Assembly (NCBI RefSeq): GCF_944390845.1
Contig: NZ_CALXRM010000015.1
Span: forward strand, 1-55,018
Length of the DNA stretch: 55,018 bases
Origin: an uncultured Brachyspira sp.
GTDB taxonomy: Bacteria; Spirochaetota; Brachyspiria; Brachyspirales; Brachyspiraceae
Reading direction: 5' to 3'
The notes under the pieces are model-generated. The model was not told the origin of the DNA. It saw only the letters and a list, made by a program, of their open reading frames with translations, and made no database searches. The translations under genes were made by a program, and so were the position numbers. Numbering within the stretch: position 1 is the stretch's first letter; each line of letters begins with the position of its first letter. Of the stretch, positions 26,142-35,570 are shown piece after piece.

Positions 26142-26987
26142 ATGAATACTATAAAATTAAATAATAATGTTGAAATGCCTATTCTAGGATTTGGAGTATA
26201 CAGAGTAGAAGATTATGAGGAATGCAAAAAAGCATGTCTTTATGCCATTGAAGCAGGATACAGACATATAGACACAGCATCAATATATCTTAATGAAAAA
26301 GCTGTTGGAGATGCCATAAAAGAAAGCGGAATTAACAGAAAAGAAATGTTTATCACTACTAAATTATGGATACAGGATGCTGATTATGATAAGGCAAAGA
26401 AAGCATTTCAAATATCTATGGAAAAATTAGGATTGGACTATTTAGATTTATATTTACTTCACATGCCTTTCGGTAATTATTATGCAGCTTGGAAAGCAAT
26501 GGAAGAATTATATGAGTCTGGATATATAAGAGCTATAGGATGCTGCAACTTTTATAAAGATAGATTAATTGATTTTGCAGCACATAATAAAATAATGCCT
26601 GCAATTAATCAAATAGAAACTCATCCATTTTTTCAAAGATGGGAAGATCAGGATTTAATGAAAGAATATAATATCACATTAGAATCTTGGGGACCTTTGG
26701 CTGAAGGAAAAAATAATATTTTCAATAATGAAATATTAAAAAGTATAGGCAAAAAATACAATAAAACTGTAGCTCAAGTTATTTTAAGATGGCTCACCCA
26801 AAGAAATATACCTATTATTCCAAAGAGTATACACAAAGAAAGAATAATAGAAAACTCTAAAATATTCGATTTCACATTAGATGATAATGATATGAATATT
26901 ATAAAAACTTTGGATAATAATAAAAACATAATATTTCTTAATGATGATGCTGACTTTATAAAGCAATTATTAAAATTAAAATATTAA
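26142..26987 (+). CDS. Aldo-keto reductase (cytoplasmic), AKR-4
   Basis: A 281-residue aldo-keto reductase very similar to AKR-1 and AKR-5. The tetrad is Asp44, Tyr49, Lys74 and His107, with the cofactor segment [19 protein letters not shown]. It differs in the substrate-loop region (LHMPFGNYYAAWKAMEELYES) and the C-terminus, hinting at a different substrate range. It is second in the operon behind MerR-type promoter 4 and 30 bp upstream of the CMD lipoprotein gene. No signal peptide. Confidence 0.93.
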   Translation: MNTIKLNNNVEMPILGFGVYRVEDYEECKKACLYAIEAGYRHIDTASIYLNEKAVGDAIKESGINRKEMFITTKLWIQDADYDKAKKAFQISMEKLGLDYLDLYLLHMPFGNYYAAWKAMEELYESGYIRAIGCCNFYKDRLIDFAAHNKIMPAINQIETHPFFQRWEDQDLMKEYNITLESWGPLAEGKNNIFNNEILKSIGKKYNKTVAQVILRWLTQRNIPIIPKSIHKERIIENSKIFDFTLDDNDMNIIKTLDNNKNIIFLNDDADFIKQLLKLKY

Positions 26988-27017
26988 AAAATTAATACAA
27001 AATTAAGGAGGTTATTA

Positions 27018-27854
27018 ATGAAAAAAACATTAAAAATCATTTTATCTTTATCTATCCTAGTGATAGTATTTTCATGCATAGCAAATTCACAAAATAAAGG
27101 AGAAAGTTTAACTATGACAGAAAAAGCAAAAAACAAATATAATGAATTATTAAAAAGAGAAGCATCTATAACTAAAACTAATGATGCAGATTTAGAAAGC
27201 ATATTCAATAATTTCTTGTATGCCGATGTTTATAATCATGGAACATTAGAACCTAAATTAAGGGAACTTGTAACATTAGTTTCTTTAACTGCTTCACAAG
27301 GTACTGATATGATAAAAGATCATGTGGAAATAGCTTTGAATGTTGGAGCCAGCCCTATAGAGATAAAAGAAGCATTATATCAATGTTCGCCTTATGTTGG
27401 ATTTCCTAGAGTATTTGCAGCATTAGAAAAAGCAAATGAAGTATTCAAAGAAAAAAATATTTCGCTTCCTATAGAATCTCAATCAACAGTTACAGAACAA
27501 ACTAGATTCGATAAAGGATTAGAAACTCAGGTAAGCATATTTGGAGATGCGATACATGCTGCACATTCAAATGCCGCACCTAATCAGAAGCATATACAGA
27601 ATTTCTTATCAGCTAACTGTTTCGGAGATTTTTATACAAGAACAGGTTTAGATTTGAAAACTAGAGAGCTTTTAACATTCATAATGCTTATTTCATTAGG
27701 AGGAGCAGAACCTCAGGCAACAGCACATGCGAATGCTAATATATCAATGGGTAATACTAAAGATATGATGCTTGAAGCAGTAACTCAGTGTCTTCCTTTT
27801 ATAGGCTATCCAAGAACATTGAATGCTATAACAATAATTAACAATCTAAAATAA
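27018..27854 (+). CDS. Double carboxymuconolactone-decarboxylase-fold lipoprotein
   Basis: A 278-residue protein with a lipoprotein signal (V-F-S-C, Cys20) and two CMD/AhpD-fold domains. The first covers about residues 60-155 (PKLRELVTLVSL, then YQCSPYVGFPRVFAAL). The second covers about 170-275 (KTRELLTFIMLISLGG, then TQCLPFIGYPRTLNAI). The AhpD peroxidase C-x-x-C is absent, but each domain keeps one Cys in the Q-C-x-P-Y/F-x-G-x-PR motif. Simple peroxidase activity is therefore unlikely. Proteins of this type commonly accompany cupins and AKRs; here the CMD protein is exported. It has an AGGAGG ribosome-binding site. Confidence 0.87.
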   Translation: MKKTLKIILSLSILVIVFSCIANSQNKGESLTMTEKAKNKYNELLKREASITKTNDADLESIFNNFLYADVYNHGTLEPKLRELVTLVSLTASQGTDMIKDHVEIALNVGASPIEIKEALYQCSPYVGFPRVFAALEKANEVFKEKNISLPIESQSTVTEQTRFDKGLETQVSIFGDAIHAAHSNAAPNQKHIQNFLSANCFGDFYTRTGLDLKTRELLTFIMLISLGGAEPQATAHANANISMGNTKDMMLEAVTQCLPFIGYPRTLNAITIINNLK

Positions 27855-27979
27855 TTAAGATTATAAAACAACATTAATTATACTCTATCATAATAACAAT
27901 ATAATAAAAATTAAAAATGCAAGATAGGTGTATATTTAAAAAAATAAAACTTTAAGAATAATAAAATAGGAGGATCAAA

Positions 27980-28537
27980 ATGAAAAAAATAATAAAAACA
28001 ATATTAATGTCATTGCTTATTTCAAGCACATTATTAATAGGAGGTTTAAACGCTCAAAGTTCTAAAACATTAATCGTATATTTTTCTTGGGGCGGAAATA
28101 CTAGAACAGCTGCCAATATGATAAAAAATCTTACTCAGGCAGATATATTTGAAGTAAAAACCCTTGAAGCATATCCAAGTTCTTATAATGATACTGTAAA
28201 TCAGGCAAGAAAAGAACAAAATGATGATTTTTTACCAAAGTTAAGTGCTAATATAAATAATTTAGCTAACTATGACACTATAATATTATGTTACCCTAAT
28301 TGGTGGGGAACTATTCCGCAGGCAGTAAAACAATTATTATTAACTCATGATTTCAGCGGTAAAAAAATTGCTCCTTTATGTACTCATGGTGGAAGCAGAA
28401 TGGGAAGAAGTGTTACCGATATAACTTCATTATGTCCTAATTCAACTATATTAGAAAGTTTAAGCATATCTGGAGGAAGCGTTAATAGTTCAGAAAATAA
28501 TATAAAAACATGGCTTCAAAATATAAACATATTATAA
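27980..28537 (+). CDS. Exported flavodoxin (Sec signal)
   Basis: A 185-residue flavodoxin-like protein with an N-terminal signal peptide (about residues 1-25, ending L-N-A-Q). The FMN-binding loop YFSWGGNTRTAANM, the YPNWWGTIPQAV aromatic segment and the CTHGGSRMGRSV loop are all present, so FMN binding is expected. It is a close relative of the cytoplasmic flavodoxin at 21959. An exported flavodoxin is unusual, because FMN must be loaded or obtained outside. It is separated from the CMD gene by 125 bp without an obvious MerR dyad and has an AGGAGG ribosome-binding site. Confidence 0.88.
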   Translation: MKKIIKTILMSLLISSTLLIGGLNAQSSKTLIVYFSWGGNTRTAANMIKNLTQADIFEVKTLEAYPSSYNDTVNQARKEQNDDFLPKLSANINNLANYDTIILCYPNWWGTIPQAVKQLLLTHDFSGKKIAPLCTHGGSRMGRSVTDITSLCPNSTILESLSISGGSVNSSENNIKTWLQNINIL

Positions 28538-28544
28538 AACTTTT

Positions 28545-28587
28545 ATTCTCCTGCTGCTTATTATAATTTAATAGGCAGTAGGAAATA
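28545..28587 (+). terminator. Possible hairpin/attenuator after the exported flavodoxin
   Basis: The arms CCTGCTGCTTATT and AATAGGCAGTAGG pair with two wobble positions. No clear T tract follows, so it may be an mRNA-processing or partial-termination site between two operon genes. Confidence 0.35.
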
Positions 28588-28610
28588 AAAAATATTTTAA
28601 GGATTATATA

Positions 28611-29681
28611 ATGAAAAAATTATTATTAGTGTTTTTAACAATATTATTAAGTATATCATGCAGCAATATATCTAATAATACACAAAATAAAATTATTATA
28701 GATAAACAAGGAAGTTTTACATTTGGCGGTAAAGTATCATCGGCAAATGGAGAATTTGAAAAAGATACTTTATTTCCAAGTTCAAACGGACAAACATATC
28801 ATAGCGACCATGGATATACATTTTATCAAATACCTGTTAATGCTAAAAAATACCCTATAGTATTTTTGCATGGAGGCGGACAATCTGCTAAAAGCTTTGA
28901 AACTACTCCAGACGGCAGAGAAGGTTTTCAAAATATTTTCTTAAAAAAAGGATATAGTGTATATTTGGTAGATCAGCCAAGGAGAGGAAGAGCTGGAAGA
29001 AGTTCTGTGCCTATAACTATTAACCCTACTCCTGACGAACAATCTTTATTTAATTGGTTTAGAATAGGTTCTTGGCCTGATTTTTTTGAAAATGTGCAAT
29101 TTAAAAATGATGAAGAAACTTTAACTCAATACTTTCAGCAAGTTACTCCTAATACTGGTAATTTTGATGAGGAAGTAGTATCTGATAGTTTATCTGCATT
29201 ATTTGATAGAATAGGAGAAGGAATTTTAGTAGCACATTCACAAGGAGCCGGTCCTGCATTTTTTACAGCAATAAAAAATAAAAATGTTAAGGCATTAGTT
29301 TTATATGAGCCTGGCGGATGCAGTTTGCCTTTTCCTGAAAATACTTCACCTACTAATATTACTATGCCTGCATATTTTCCTATAAAAGAAATTCCTGAAA
29401 ATGATTTCAAAAAATTAGCAAGCATACCTATAGTAATTTATTATGGAGATAATATACCAAAAGAAAAATCTGATAATCCTTATTTGGAAGAATGGAGATT
29501 AAGAGTTGAATTAGTAAAAAAATGGGAAGAAACTTTAAAATCTTATAATGCTGATGTTAATGTTGTAATTCTTCCAGAAATTGGAATATATGGAAATACT
29601 CATTTTCCTTTTTCAGATTTAAACAACTTAGAAATAGCAGATTTGCTTGAAAAATATTTAAAAGAAAAAAATTTAGAATAA
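28611..29681 (+). CDS. Alpha/beta-hydrolase lipoprotein
   Basis: A 356-residue lipoprotein with a signal ending S-I-S-C (Cys17), then an alpha/beta hydrolase domain. The oxyanion motif HGGG is at residues 87-90. The nucleophile elbow is A-H-S-Q-G with Ser210. A probable catalytic His lies in N-T-H-F-P-F near residue 337, and an acidic residue follows the YEPGG segment. The family includes esterases and hydrolases of the lipase type; substrate unknown. It is co-oriented with the flavodoxin upstream and AKR-5 downstream (28 bp gap). Confidence 0.87.
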   Translation: MKKLLLVFLTILLSISCSNISNNTQNKIIIDKQGSFTFGGKVSSANGEFEKDTLFPSSNGQTYHSDHGYTFYQIPVNAKKYPIVFLHGGGQSAKSFETTPDGREGFQNIFLKKGYSVYLVDQPRRGRAGRSSVPITINPTPDEQSLFNWFRIGSWPDFFENVQFKNDEETLTQYFQQVTPNTGNFDEEVVSDSLSALFDRIGEGILVAHSQGAGPAFFTAIKNKNVKALVLYEPGGCSLPFPENTSPTNITMPAYFPIKEIPENDFKKLASIPIVIYYGDNIPKEKSDNPYLEEWRLRVELVKKWEETLKSYNADVNVVILPEIGIYGNTHFPFSDLNNLEIADLLEKYLKEKNLE

Positions 29682-29709
29682 TATAAAAAATATTTAAAAG
29701 GATTTATAA

Positions 29710-30558
29710 ATGAAATACGTAAAATTAAATAATGGTTTAGAAATGCCTATTTTAGGTTTTGGAGTTTATCAAATTCAAGATTATAATGAATGTAAAAAAG
29801 CAGTACTAAATGCTATTGAAACAGGATACAGACTAATAGACACTGCAGCCTCATATAAAAATGAAAAAGCAGTTGGAGATGCTATAAAAGAAAGCGGTAT
29901 AAACAGAAAAGAATTATTTATAACAACAAAATTATGGATACAAAAAAATGGCTATGAAGATACTAAAAAAGCATTTAATAATTCTCTTGAAAAACTTCAA
30001 TTAGATTATTTGGATTTGTATTTAATACATCAGCCTTTCGGTGATTATTACGGAGAATGGAGATGCATGGAAGAATTATACAAAAATGGAAAAATTAAAG
30101 CCATTGGAGTATGCAATTTCTTTGCTGATAGATTGGTTGATTTAATAATGCACAATAAAATAGTACCTGCAGTAAATCAAGTGGAAGTAAATCCATTTTA
30201 TCAAAAAAATGATTATCAAACTATTATGCAGGAATATAATGTACAAATGCAGTCTTGGGCTCCTTTTGCTGAAGGAAGAAACAATATGTTTGATAACGAA
30301 ATATTATTAAGTATAGCTAAAAAATATAATAAATCAGCAGCTCAAATAATTTTAAATTGGCTTGTAAAAAGAAACATAGTAGTAATACCTAAAACTGTTA
30401 GAAAAGAAAGAATGGAAGAAAATTTCAATATTTTTGATTTTGAATTAGATGACAGCGACATAAAGTTAATTTCATCTCTTGATAAAAATGAAAGTTCTTT
30501 CTTCTCTCATCAGGATCATAAAATGGTAAAACTCTTATCAGAAAGGGTTCTTGAATAA
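29710..30558 (+). CDS. Aldo-keto reductase (cytoplasmic), AKR-5
   Basis: A 282-residue aldo-keto reductase, the third member of the AKR-1/AKR-4 group. The tetrad is Asp44, Tyr49, Lys74 and His107, and the C-terminal cofactor motif is IPKTVRKERMEENFNIFDF. It shares the [24 protein letters not shown] segment with AKR-1 and is likely the result of intra-island duplication. It lies 28 bp after the hydrolase gene and 25 bp before the SDR gene in a continuous + strand run. Substrate unknown. Confidence 0.93.
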   Translation: MKYVKLNNGLEMPILGFGVYQIQDYNECKKAVLNAIETGYRLIDTAASYKNEKAVGDAIKESGINRKELFITTKLWIQKNGYEDTKKAFNNSLEKLQLDYLDLYLIHQPFGDYYGEWRCMEELYKNGKIKAIGVCNFFADRLVDLIMHNKIVPAVNQVEVNPFYQKNDYQTIMQEYNVQMQSWAPFAEGRNNMFDNEILLSIAKKYNKSAAQIILNWLVKRNIVVIPKTVRKERMEENFNIFDFELDDSDIKLISSLDKNESSFFSHQDHKMVKLLSERVLE

Positions 30559-30583
30559 TTTAATAAATATAAGGATAATATAA

Positions 30584-31411
30584 ATGAAAAAAGATGTTCT
30601 AGTTTTAACAGGAGCCGGATCTATAGGTATTGCTATAGCAAGAAGAATGGGTATAGGAAAACATATAGTACTTGCTGATTTCAATATAAAAAATGCTGAA
30701 AGAGAAGCTAAAACATTATACAATTCAGGATTTCAAACATCTGTATGTGAAACTGATATTTCTTCGAGAGAATCAATTTTAAAACTTATAGATTTTTCAA
30801 AAAGCTTAGGAAAAATAAAATATTTTGTTAATGCTGCAGGAGTTTCACCTTCTCAGGCACCTATTGAAGATATTTTAAAAGTTGATTTATATGGAACAGC
30901 TGTACTTCTTGAGGAATTCGGCAAAGTAATAGAAGAAGGCGGAAGCGGAGTAATAATATCTTCTCAATCGGGATATCGTTTAGGATCTTTGACTGATGAA
31001 GAAAATAAAATACTGGCAACCACTCCAACAGAAGAATTATTATCTATGCCTATACTAGAAAAAGCTTCTGATACATTAAAAGCTTATCAATTATCAAAAA
31101 GATGCAATTGTCTTAGAGTAATGTATGAATCTGGTAATTGGGGTAAAAGAGGGGCAAGATTAAATTCAATAAGTCCAGGAATAATAATCACTCCATTAGC
31201 TAATGATGAATTGAACGGCCCAAGAGGAGCAATGTATAAAAGAATGCTGGATCTTTGTCCTTCTAAAAGAGCAGGAACACCAGACGATGTGGCAAATGTT
31301 GCTGAACTATTAATGACTGACAGAGGATCATTTATTTCAGGAAGCGATTTTCTTATGGACGGCGGAGTAACAGCATCTTGGTGGTACGGAGAATTATCAA
31401 ACAATAAATAA
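30584..31411 (+). CDS. Short-chain dehydrogenase/reductase
   Basis: A 275-residue SDR. The cofactor-binding glycine motif TGAGSIGIAIARR is at residues 9-21, NAAG is at 83-86, and the catalytic Tyr168/Lys172 pair sits in A-Y-Q-L-S-K-R with Ser127-129 upstream. An insertion of about 20 residues between the serine and the tyrosine resembles the SDR subgroup that lacks strict family assignment. The C-terminal SGSDFLMDGGVTASWWYG is typical of classical SDRs. Oxidation or reduction of an alcohol/ketone is expected. It precedes the lipoprotein flavodoxin by 47 bp. Confidence 0.9.
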   Translation: MKKDVLVLTGAGSIGIAIARRMGIGKHIVLADFNIKNAEREAKTLYNSGFQTSVCETDISSRESILKLIDFSKSLGKIKYFVNAAGVSPSQAPIEDILKVDLYGTAVLLEEFGKVIEEGGSGVIISSQSGYRLGSLTDEENKILATTPTEELLSMPILEKASDTLKAYQLSKRCNCLRVMYESGNWGKRGARLNSISPGIIITPLANDELNGPRGAMYKRMLDLCPSKRAGTPDDVANVAELLMTDRGSFISGSDFLMDGGVTASWWYGELSNNK

Positions 31412-31458
31412 AACTTTAATACTAATCATAAATTATAAAATCTATTTAAGGAGGATTT

Positions 31459-32163
31459 ATGAAAAATTTAATATTTATACTTTTATCAATAATTATATTA
31501 TCATCATGCAGTAATAAAAATAATTCTGAAAAAACAATAAAAACTGATTACATAGTTTCTAATATTGAAAATTCAGAAAATAAAATAGTAAATATAAATT
31601 ATACTCAAAGCGGTTCAAAAATATTAATAGCATATTTCACTTGGTCAGATAACACAGTAGTAGAAAATCCTGCCTCTATTGATGTAAACGCTGAAACTTC
31701 TGCAAGCGTACTTTCTCCGGGTAATGCTGAATTAATAGCTACTTGGATACAGGAAGAAACAGGAGGAGATTTATTCAGCATAAAAACTCAAAATAAATAT
31801 TCAAGCGATTATGATGAATGTTTGAATCAGGCTAGAAAAGAAAGGGATAATAATGAAAGACCAGTACTTACTGACAAAGTTAATAATATAGATGATTATG
31901 ATATTATCTTTTTAGGCTTTCCAAATTGGTGGTATACATGTCCTATGGCAGTATTCACATTCGTTGAAAGCTATGATTTATCAGGAAAAACTATAATACC
32001 ATTTTGTACTCACGGAACAGGAGGACTTTCAAGAACAATAAGAGATTTAAAAAAATTACTTCCATCTAACTGCAAAGTATTAGAGCCTATAGGAGTATAC
32101 AGACCAGAAGTAAAAAATTCAAAAAGTAAAGTTGTGGATTGGGTGAGAAAATTGGATTATTAA
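31459..32163 (+). CDS. Flavodoxin-like lipoprotein
   Basis: A 234-residue protein with a lipoprotein signal (L-S-S-C, Cys17), a linker to about residue 50, and a flavodoxin domain. The phosphate loop is YFTWSDNT. An insert of about 25 residues separates the loop from the helix that normally follows, as seen in the flavodoxin_4-type proteins. The FPNWWYTCPMAV and CTHGTGGLSRTI segments are kept. It is the third flavodoxin of the island and the second exported one. It closes the run of genes starting at promoter 4 and is followed by repeat island C. Confidence 0.87.
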   Translation: MKNLIFILLSIIILSSCSNKNNSEKTIKTDYIVSNIENSENKIVNINYTQSGSKILIAYFTWSDNTVVENPASIDVNAETSASVLSPGNAELIATWIQEETGGDLFSIKTQNKYSSDYDECLNQARKERDNNERPVLTDKVNNIDDYDIIFLGFPNWWYTCPMAVFTFVESYDLSGKTIIPFCTHGTGGLSRTIRDLKKLLPSNCKVLEPIGVYRPEVKNSKSKVVDWVRKLDY

Positions 32164-32169
32164 AATTGA

Positions 32170-32580
32170 TAAAATGTTTTTGTAAAAGTAAAATGCTATA
32201 TTTTTATTTTATTCAACTTTTTCCCGTAGCAAAAAGTTGCAAAAAGTACAAATGTTTTGACTTTATATATTAGGAATATGTATTAAATAAAGCCTAAAAT
32301 CAAAATTTTAGTAAAAAAATGCAGCTGTTTTGCTTCTCGCCTTCCAACACCGTATGTGGACTTCGTCGGCATGTTTCGAGAGGCGGACAGCGTCAAAGAA
32401 CCATACGAAGTACGCCTGCGGCGAAAGTGCAAGTGTCAAATTAGTACTAAATAATACAAACTTTATTTTATATGTAAGATAAATCATTAATTTTTGTGAA
32501 TAATAAATAATCAGCCGCACGTATAGTTGACATTTGATAAGATGGAATAGTACCGTGCGGGAAGGTGCCACAGCTAGCGG
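32170..32580. repeat. G+C-rich mosaic repeat island C
   Basis: The 490-bp gap between the flavodoxin lipoprotein and the DUF4405-like gene holds pieces shared with islands B and D. The CCCGTAGCAAAAAGTTG segment lies near 32223, G+C-rich GTACGAAGTACG-like words near 32401-32420, and a TAGTACTAAATAATAC...TATGTAAGATAAAT block at 32440-32485 resembles 45013-45055. A further G+C block at 32511-32580, with AGCCGCAC and GTGCGG arms, is seen only here. A frame of 87 codons on the minus strand inside it is judged spurious. Confidence 0.65.
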
Positions 32581-32609
32581 TTGACAAAATATAGTTGTTT
32601 AGGTATATG
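32581..32609 (+). promoter_or_regulatory. 28-bp conserved promoter-like element, copy C
   Basis: Identical over 28 bp to copies A, D1 and D2. TTGACA and a TATATG or TATGCT -10 lie 45-73 bp upstream of the next start codon, so it is the likely promoter of the DUF4405-like gene. Confidence 0.65.
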
Positions 32610-32653
32610 CTAAAATTAATCAATTATATTATATAAAAAGGAGGAACTTATTT

Positions 32654-33310
32654 ATGAAGAAAATAATTAAAATAATAGTAGATATAATAATGACTTTGCT
32701 TTTTTTCACTCTAATGGCATATCATTTTACGGGCGATGCTATACATGAATATTTAGGTTTCTCACTTTTTATATTTTTTATACTGCATCATATACTAAAT
32801 TTTCATTGGTATAAAAACTTACCTAGAGGAAAATACAGTTTTAACAGAGCATTGAATACATTTATTAATACTATGCTTTTTATATGTATGGCAGGACTAA
32901 TGATAAGCGGTATACTATTCTCTCAAAGGGTATTAGGTTTTCTCAATATTCATAATAGCGGAATGTTCACAAGAAGACTTCATATGATTTCAAACTCTTG
33001 GGGATTTATATTTATGTCCGCACATTTGGGAATGCATTGGGGTATGTTCATAAATATGAGTAAAAAATTCATTAATATAAAGAAACAATTATCTATAGCA
33101 ATAGCTTCATTAATAGCATTATATGGAATTATTTCATTTATTAAAAGAGGCTTATATAATAAAATGTTTTTACTTGTGGAGTTTGCTTTCTTTGATTATG
33201 AAGAACCTGTAATATTATTCTTTACTGATTATATATCTATTATGGGTTTATTCATATTTATACCATACTATATTCAAAAATTAAATAATTATATAAACAA
33301 TAAAAAATAA
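32654..33310 (+). CDS. DUF4405-like membrane protein, possible haem-binding
   Basis: A 218-residue polytopic membrane protein with about five to six hydrophobic helices. Conserved histidines lie in membrane segments: YHFTGDAIHEY (about residues 24-34), F-I-L-H-H-I-L-N-F-H-W (44-56), R-R-L-H-M-I-S (113-119) and SAHLGMHWG (127-136). This arrangement matches DUF4405 or cytochrome b561/FixN-like small membrane proteins in which paired histidines ligate haem. It could move electrons across the membrane toward exported flavodoxins; that is a hypothesis. It has a strong AGGAGG ribosome-binding site. Confidence 0.75.
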   Translation: MKKIIKIIVDIIMTLLFFTLMAYHFTGDAIHEYLGFSLFIFFILHHILNFHWYKNLPRGKYSFNRALNTFINTMLFICMAGLMISGILFSQRVLGFLNIHNSGMFTRRLHMISNSWGFIFMSAHLGMHWGMFINMSKKFINIKKQLSIAIASLIALYGIISFIKRGLYNKMFLLVEFAFFDYEEPVILFFTDYISIMGLFIFIPYYIQKLNNYINNKK

Positions 33311-33339
33311 ATAATATCAAAACTATAATAAATATAAAT

Positions 33340-33375
33340 AAAGCGGCTAAATTTATATATTTAAGTCGCTTTTTT
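33340..33375 (+). terminator. Terminator after the DUF4405-like gene
   Basis: AAAGCG and CGCTTTT arms with an AT-rich inner stem are followed by a T run. Confidence 0.7.
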
Positions 33376-33554
33376 ATATTCAAATTTTATGTAAAATATT
33401 GTATTATTTTAGTAAACATTAATTAACATAATATTTAACATGCACTCAATAATATGATATAAAATACCGTTATTTATAGTATTGATAAAATTTTTTTGTT
33501 AATATAATATTAGTATATTAATAATGATTCTTAAAAAGGTAAAAGGTTTATTAA

Positions 33555-35570
33555 ATGAATTTTTTAGAAATAGAATTAAACAAAGATAAAAAAATAATAA
33601 GTGAAGATTTTAAATATAGGAAGAAATTAATAGTTGTATTCATAATATCAATATTGGTAACAACTTTGCTTCTGCTAAGGCTATTTTATTTACAGATAAT
33701 AGAAAATGAACATTATGATAGCTTAGCTAGAAACAATAAAGAACAAATTATTCCTATAGATGCATACAGGGGTGAAATTTACGATAGAAACGGCATTATA
33801 GTTGCTGAAAACATCAAAACCTACACAATGTATATGATACCTGTTTATTTACCTAAGAATTATTTTGAAAGAGAAGAATTACTATACAGAGTATCAAAAG
33901 TATTCAATATAGATTTAGGACATATAAAATCAAGTTTGGAAAAAGTTTCAAAAAACAGCTATGAATCTGTAGAGATATCAGAAAATATATCAATGTCTCA
34001 AATGAGTTATTTGGCTGAAAGATCAGAAGAATATCCCGGAGTATATTATGGAAGTAAATCTATAAGACACTATCCTCTTGGCGAAACTATGACGCATGTA
34101 CTTGGATATATAGGAAATATATCTCAGGAAGAATTTGAAAGCAAACAGGCTGAAGGCTACAGAAGAAACAGCGTAATAGGTAAAGAAGGTGTAGAACAAT
34201 TCTATGATAAAGAGCTTAGAGGAATAGACGGATATGTACAATGGATAGTAGATTCAAGAAACAGAGTAAAAGAAACAATAAGTCCTGCAATAGGAAAGCC
34301 TATACCGGGAAAAAAACTTATATTAAGTATAGATTCTAAAATACAAAAAGATGCTGAAGACTTAATAAAAGGTCAAGTTGGTACTGTAATAGTATCAAAA
34401 CCTACTACAGGTGAAATATTAGCTATGGTAAGTTCTCCTTGGTATGACCCTAACATATTTATAGGTAAAATAGACAGACAAAAGTATGCAGAACTTATCA
34501 ATAACCCAGCAAACCCATTCTGGAATAAAGCTATAAGAGGTAGATATCCTCCAGGTTCTACATTTAAACTTGTAACTGCTGTTGGAGCATTGGCTGAAAA
34601 AAGAATAGGAGTTAATACTACAAGATTCTGCGGCGGCGGTATGCTTCTTGAAAACAGATTCTACAGATGTACAGGTCAGCATGGATATGTCAATATGTAC
34701 AGAGCTATTCAGTATTCTTGCAACACATATTTCTATAACTTGGCTTATGAATTAGGACCTAACTTCATTAAAAGATATGCTGAAATGTTAGGATTCGGCG
34801 ATGTTACAGGCATAGATTTACCGGGTGAAAAAGTTGGTGTTGTTCCTAGTGCTGATTGGAAAAGAAGAAAAATCGGTGAATATTGGTGGGACGGTGACAC
34901 TATTCAATACGTTATGGGTCAAGGTTATATGTCTGCTACACCTATAGCCGTACACATGGCAACTTCTGCTATAATTAATGATGGTGTAATGTACAAACCT
35001 CACGTTGTTAAAGAAATAAGAAGTTCTCAAACTGATGAGGTTATATACAATAATGATAAAATAGTAATTAAAAAATTAGATATAGATAAGAACATATTTA
35101 CAGTAGTTAAAGAAGGTATGAGAATGGCTGTAACAGGCGGTACTGCTAGAAACGGTGCTTGGTCTCCTAATATAAAATTAGCAGCAAAAACAGGTACAGC
35201 ACAAAACGCTCAAGGTAAAGACCATACTTGGGTTACAATATTCGGACCTTACAATTCAAGACCTACTGATGATATGGTAGCCGTTACTGTTATGTTAGAG
35301 CATAGTGGTGGCGGTGGCGGTACTACTGCTGGACCTATTGCTACTGCAATGCTTCGTTCTATACTTGGCGGTGAAGATGCTGTAGAAGCTAGAAATGTAA
35401 TTTATGCTAGAATGCAGTATATATATCAGCAAATAAGACTTGCTAGAGAAAAAATGAAAGCAGAAGCTCAGCAAAATGGAGAAACTTTAGAAAATATTGA
35501 CGGAGAACAGCAAAAAGAAGAAGAAAAAGAAAAGAAAGAAGATGATGACGAAAGGATAAAATATGAATGA
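33555..35570 (+). CDS. mrdA: Penicillin-binding protein 2 (MrdA)
   Basis: A 671-residue class B transpeptidase that cross-links peptidoglycan for cell elongation. A membrane anchor lies at about residues 24-46. The dimerisation domain includes Y-R-G-E-I-Y-D-R-N-G. The penicillin-binding domain has Ser335 in S-T-F-K, the SCN motif at 388-390 and the K-T-G-T-A-Q motif at 545-550. The C-terminus has an unusual highly charged tail of about 40 residues, rich in Glu and Lys. It overlaps mrdB by 8 bp, so translation is coupled. A possible promoter with a short spacer is at 33482-33508. Confidence 0.96.
   Translation: MNFLEIELNKDKKIISEDFKYRKKLIVVFIISILVTTLLLLRLFYLQIIENEHYDSLARNNKEQIIPIDAYRGEIYDRNGIIVAENIKTYTMYMIPVYLPKNYFEREELLYRVSKVFNIDLGHIKSSLEKVSKNSYESVEISENISMSQMSYLAERSEEYPGVYYGSKSIRHYPLGETMTHVLGYIGNISQEEFESKQAEGYRRNSVIGKEGVEQFYDKELRGIDGYVQWIVDSRNRVKETISPAIGKPIPGKKLILSIDSKIQKDAEDLIKGQVGTVIVSKPTTGEILAMVSSPWYDPNIFIGKIDRQKYAELINNPANPFWNKAIRGRYPPGSTFKLVTAVGALAEKRIGVNTTRFCGGGMLLENRFYRCTGQHGYVNMYRAIQYSCNTYFYNLAYELGPNFIKRYAEMLGFGDVTGIDLPGEKVGVVPSADWKRRKIGEYWWDGDTIQYVMGQGYMSATPIAVHMATSAIINDGVMYKPHVVKEIRSSQTDEVIYNNDKIVIKKLDIDKNIFTVVKEGMRMAVTGGTARNGAWSPNIKLAAKTGTAQNAQGKDHTWVTIFGPYNSRPTDDMVAVTVMLEHSGGGGGTTAGPIATAMLRSILGGEDAVEARNVIYARMQYIYQQIRLAREKMKAEAQQNGETLENIDGEQQKEEEKEKKEDDDERIKYE

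Noticed and set aside
32308-32571. 87-codon minus frame in repeat island C
   Set aside because: Encoded by G+C-rich repeat modules in mixed order, without ribosome-binding site or homologue that I recognise.
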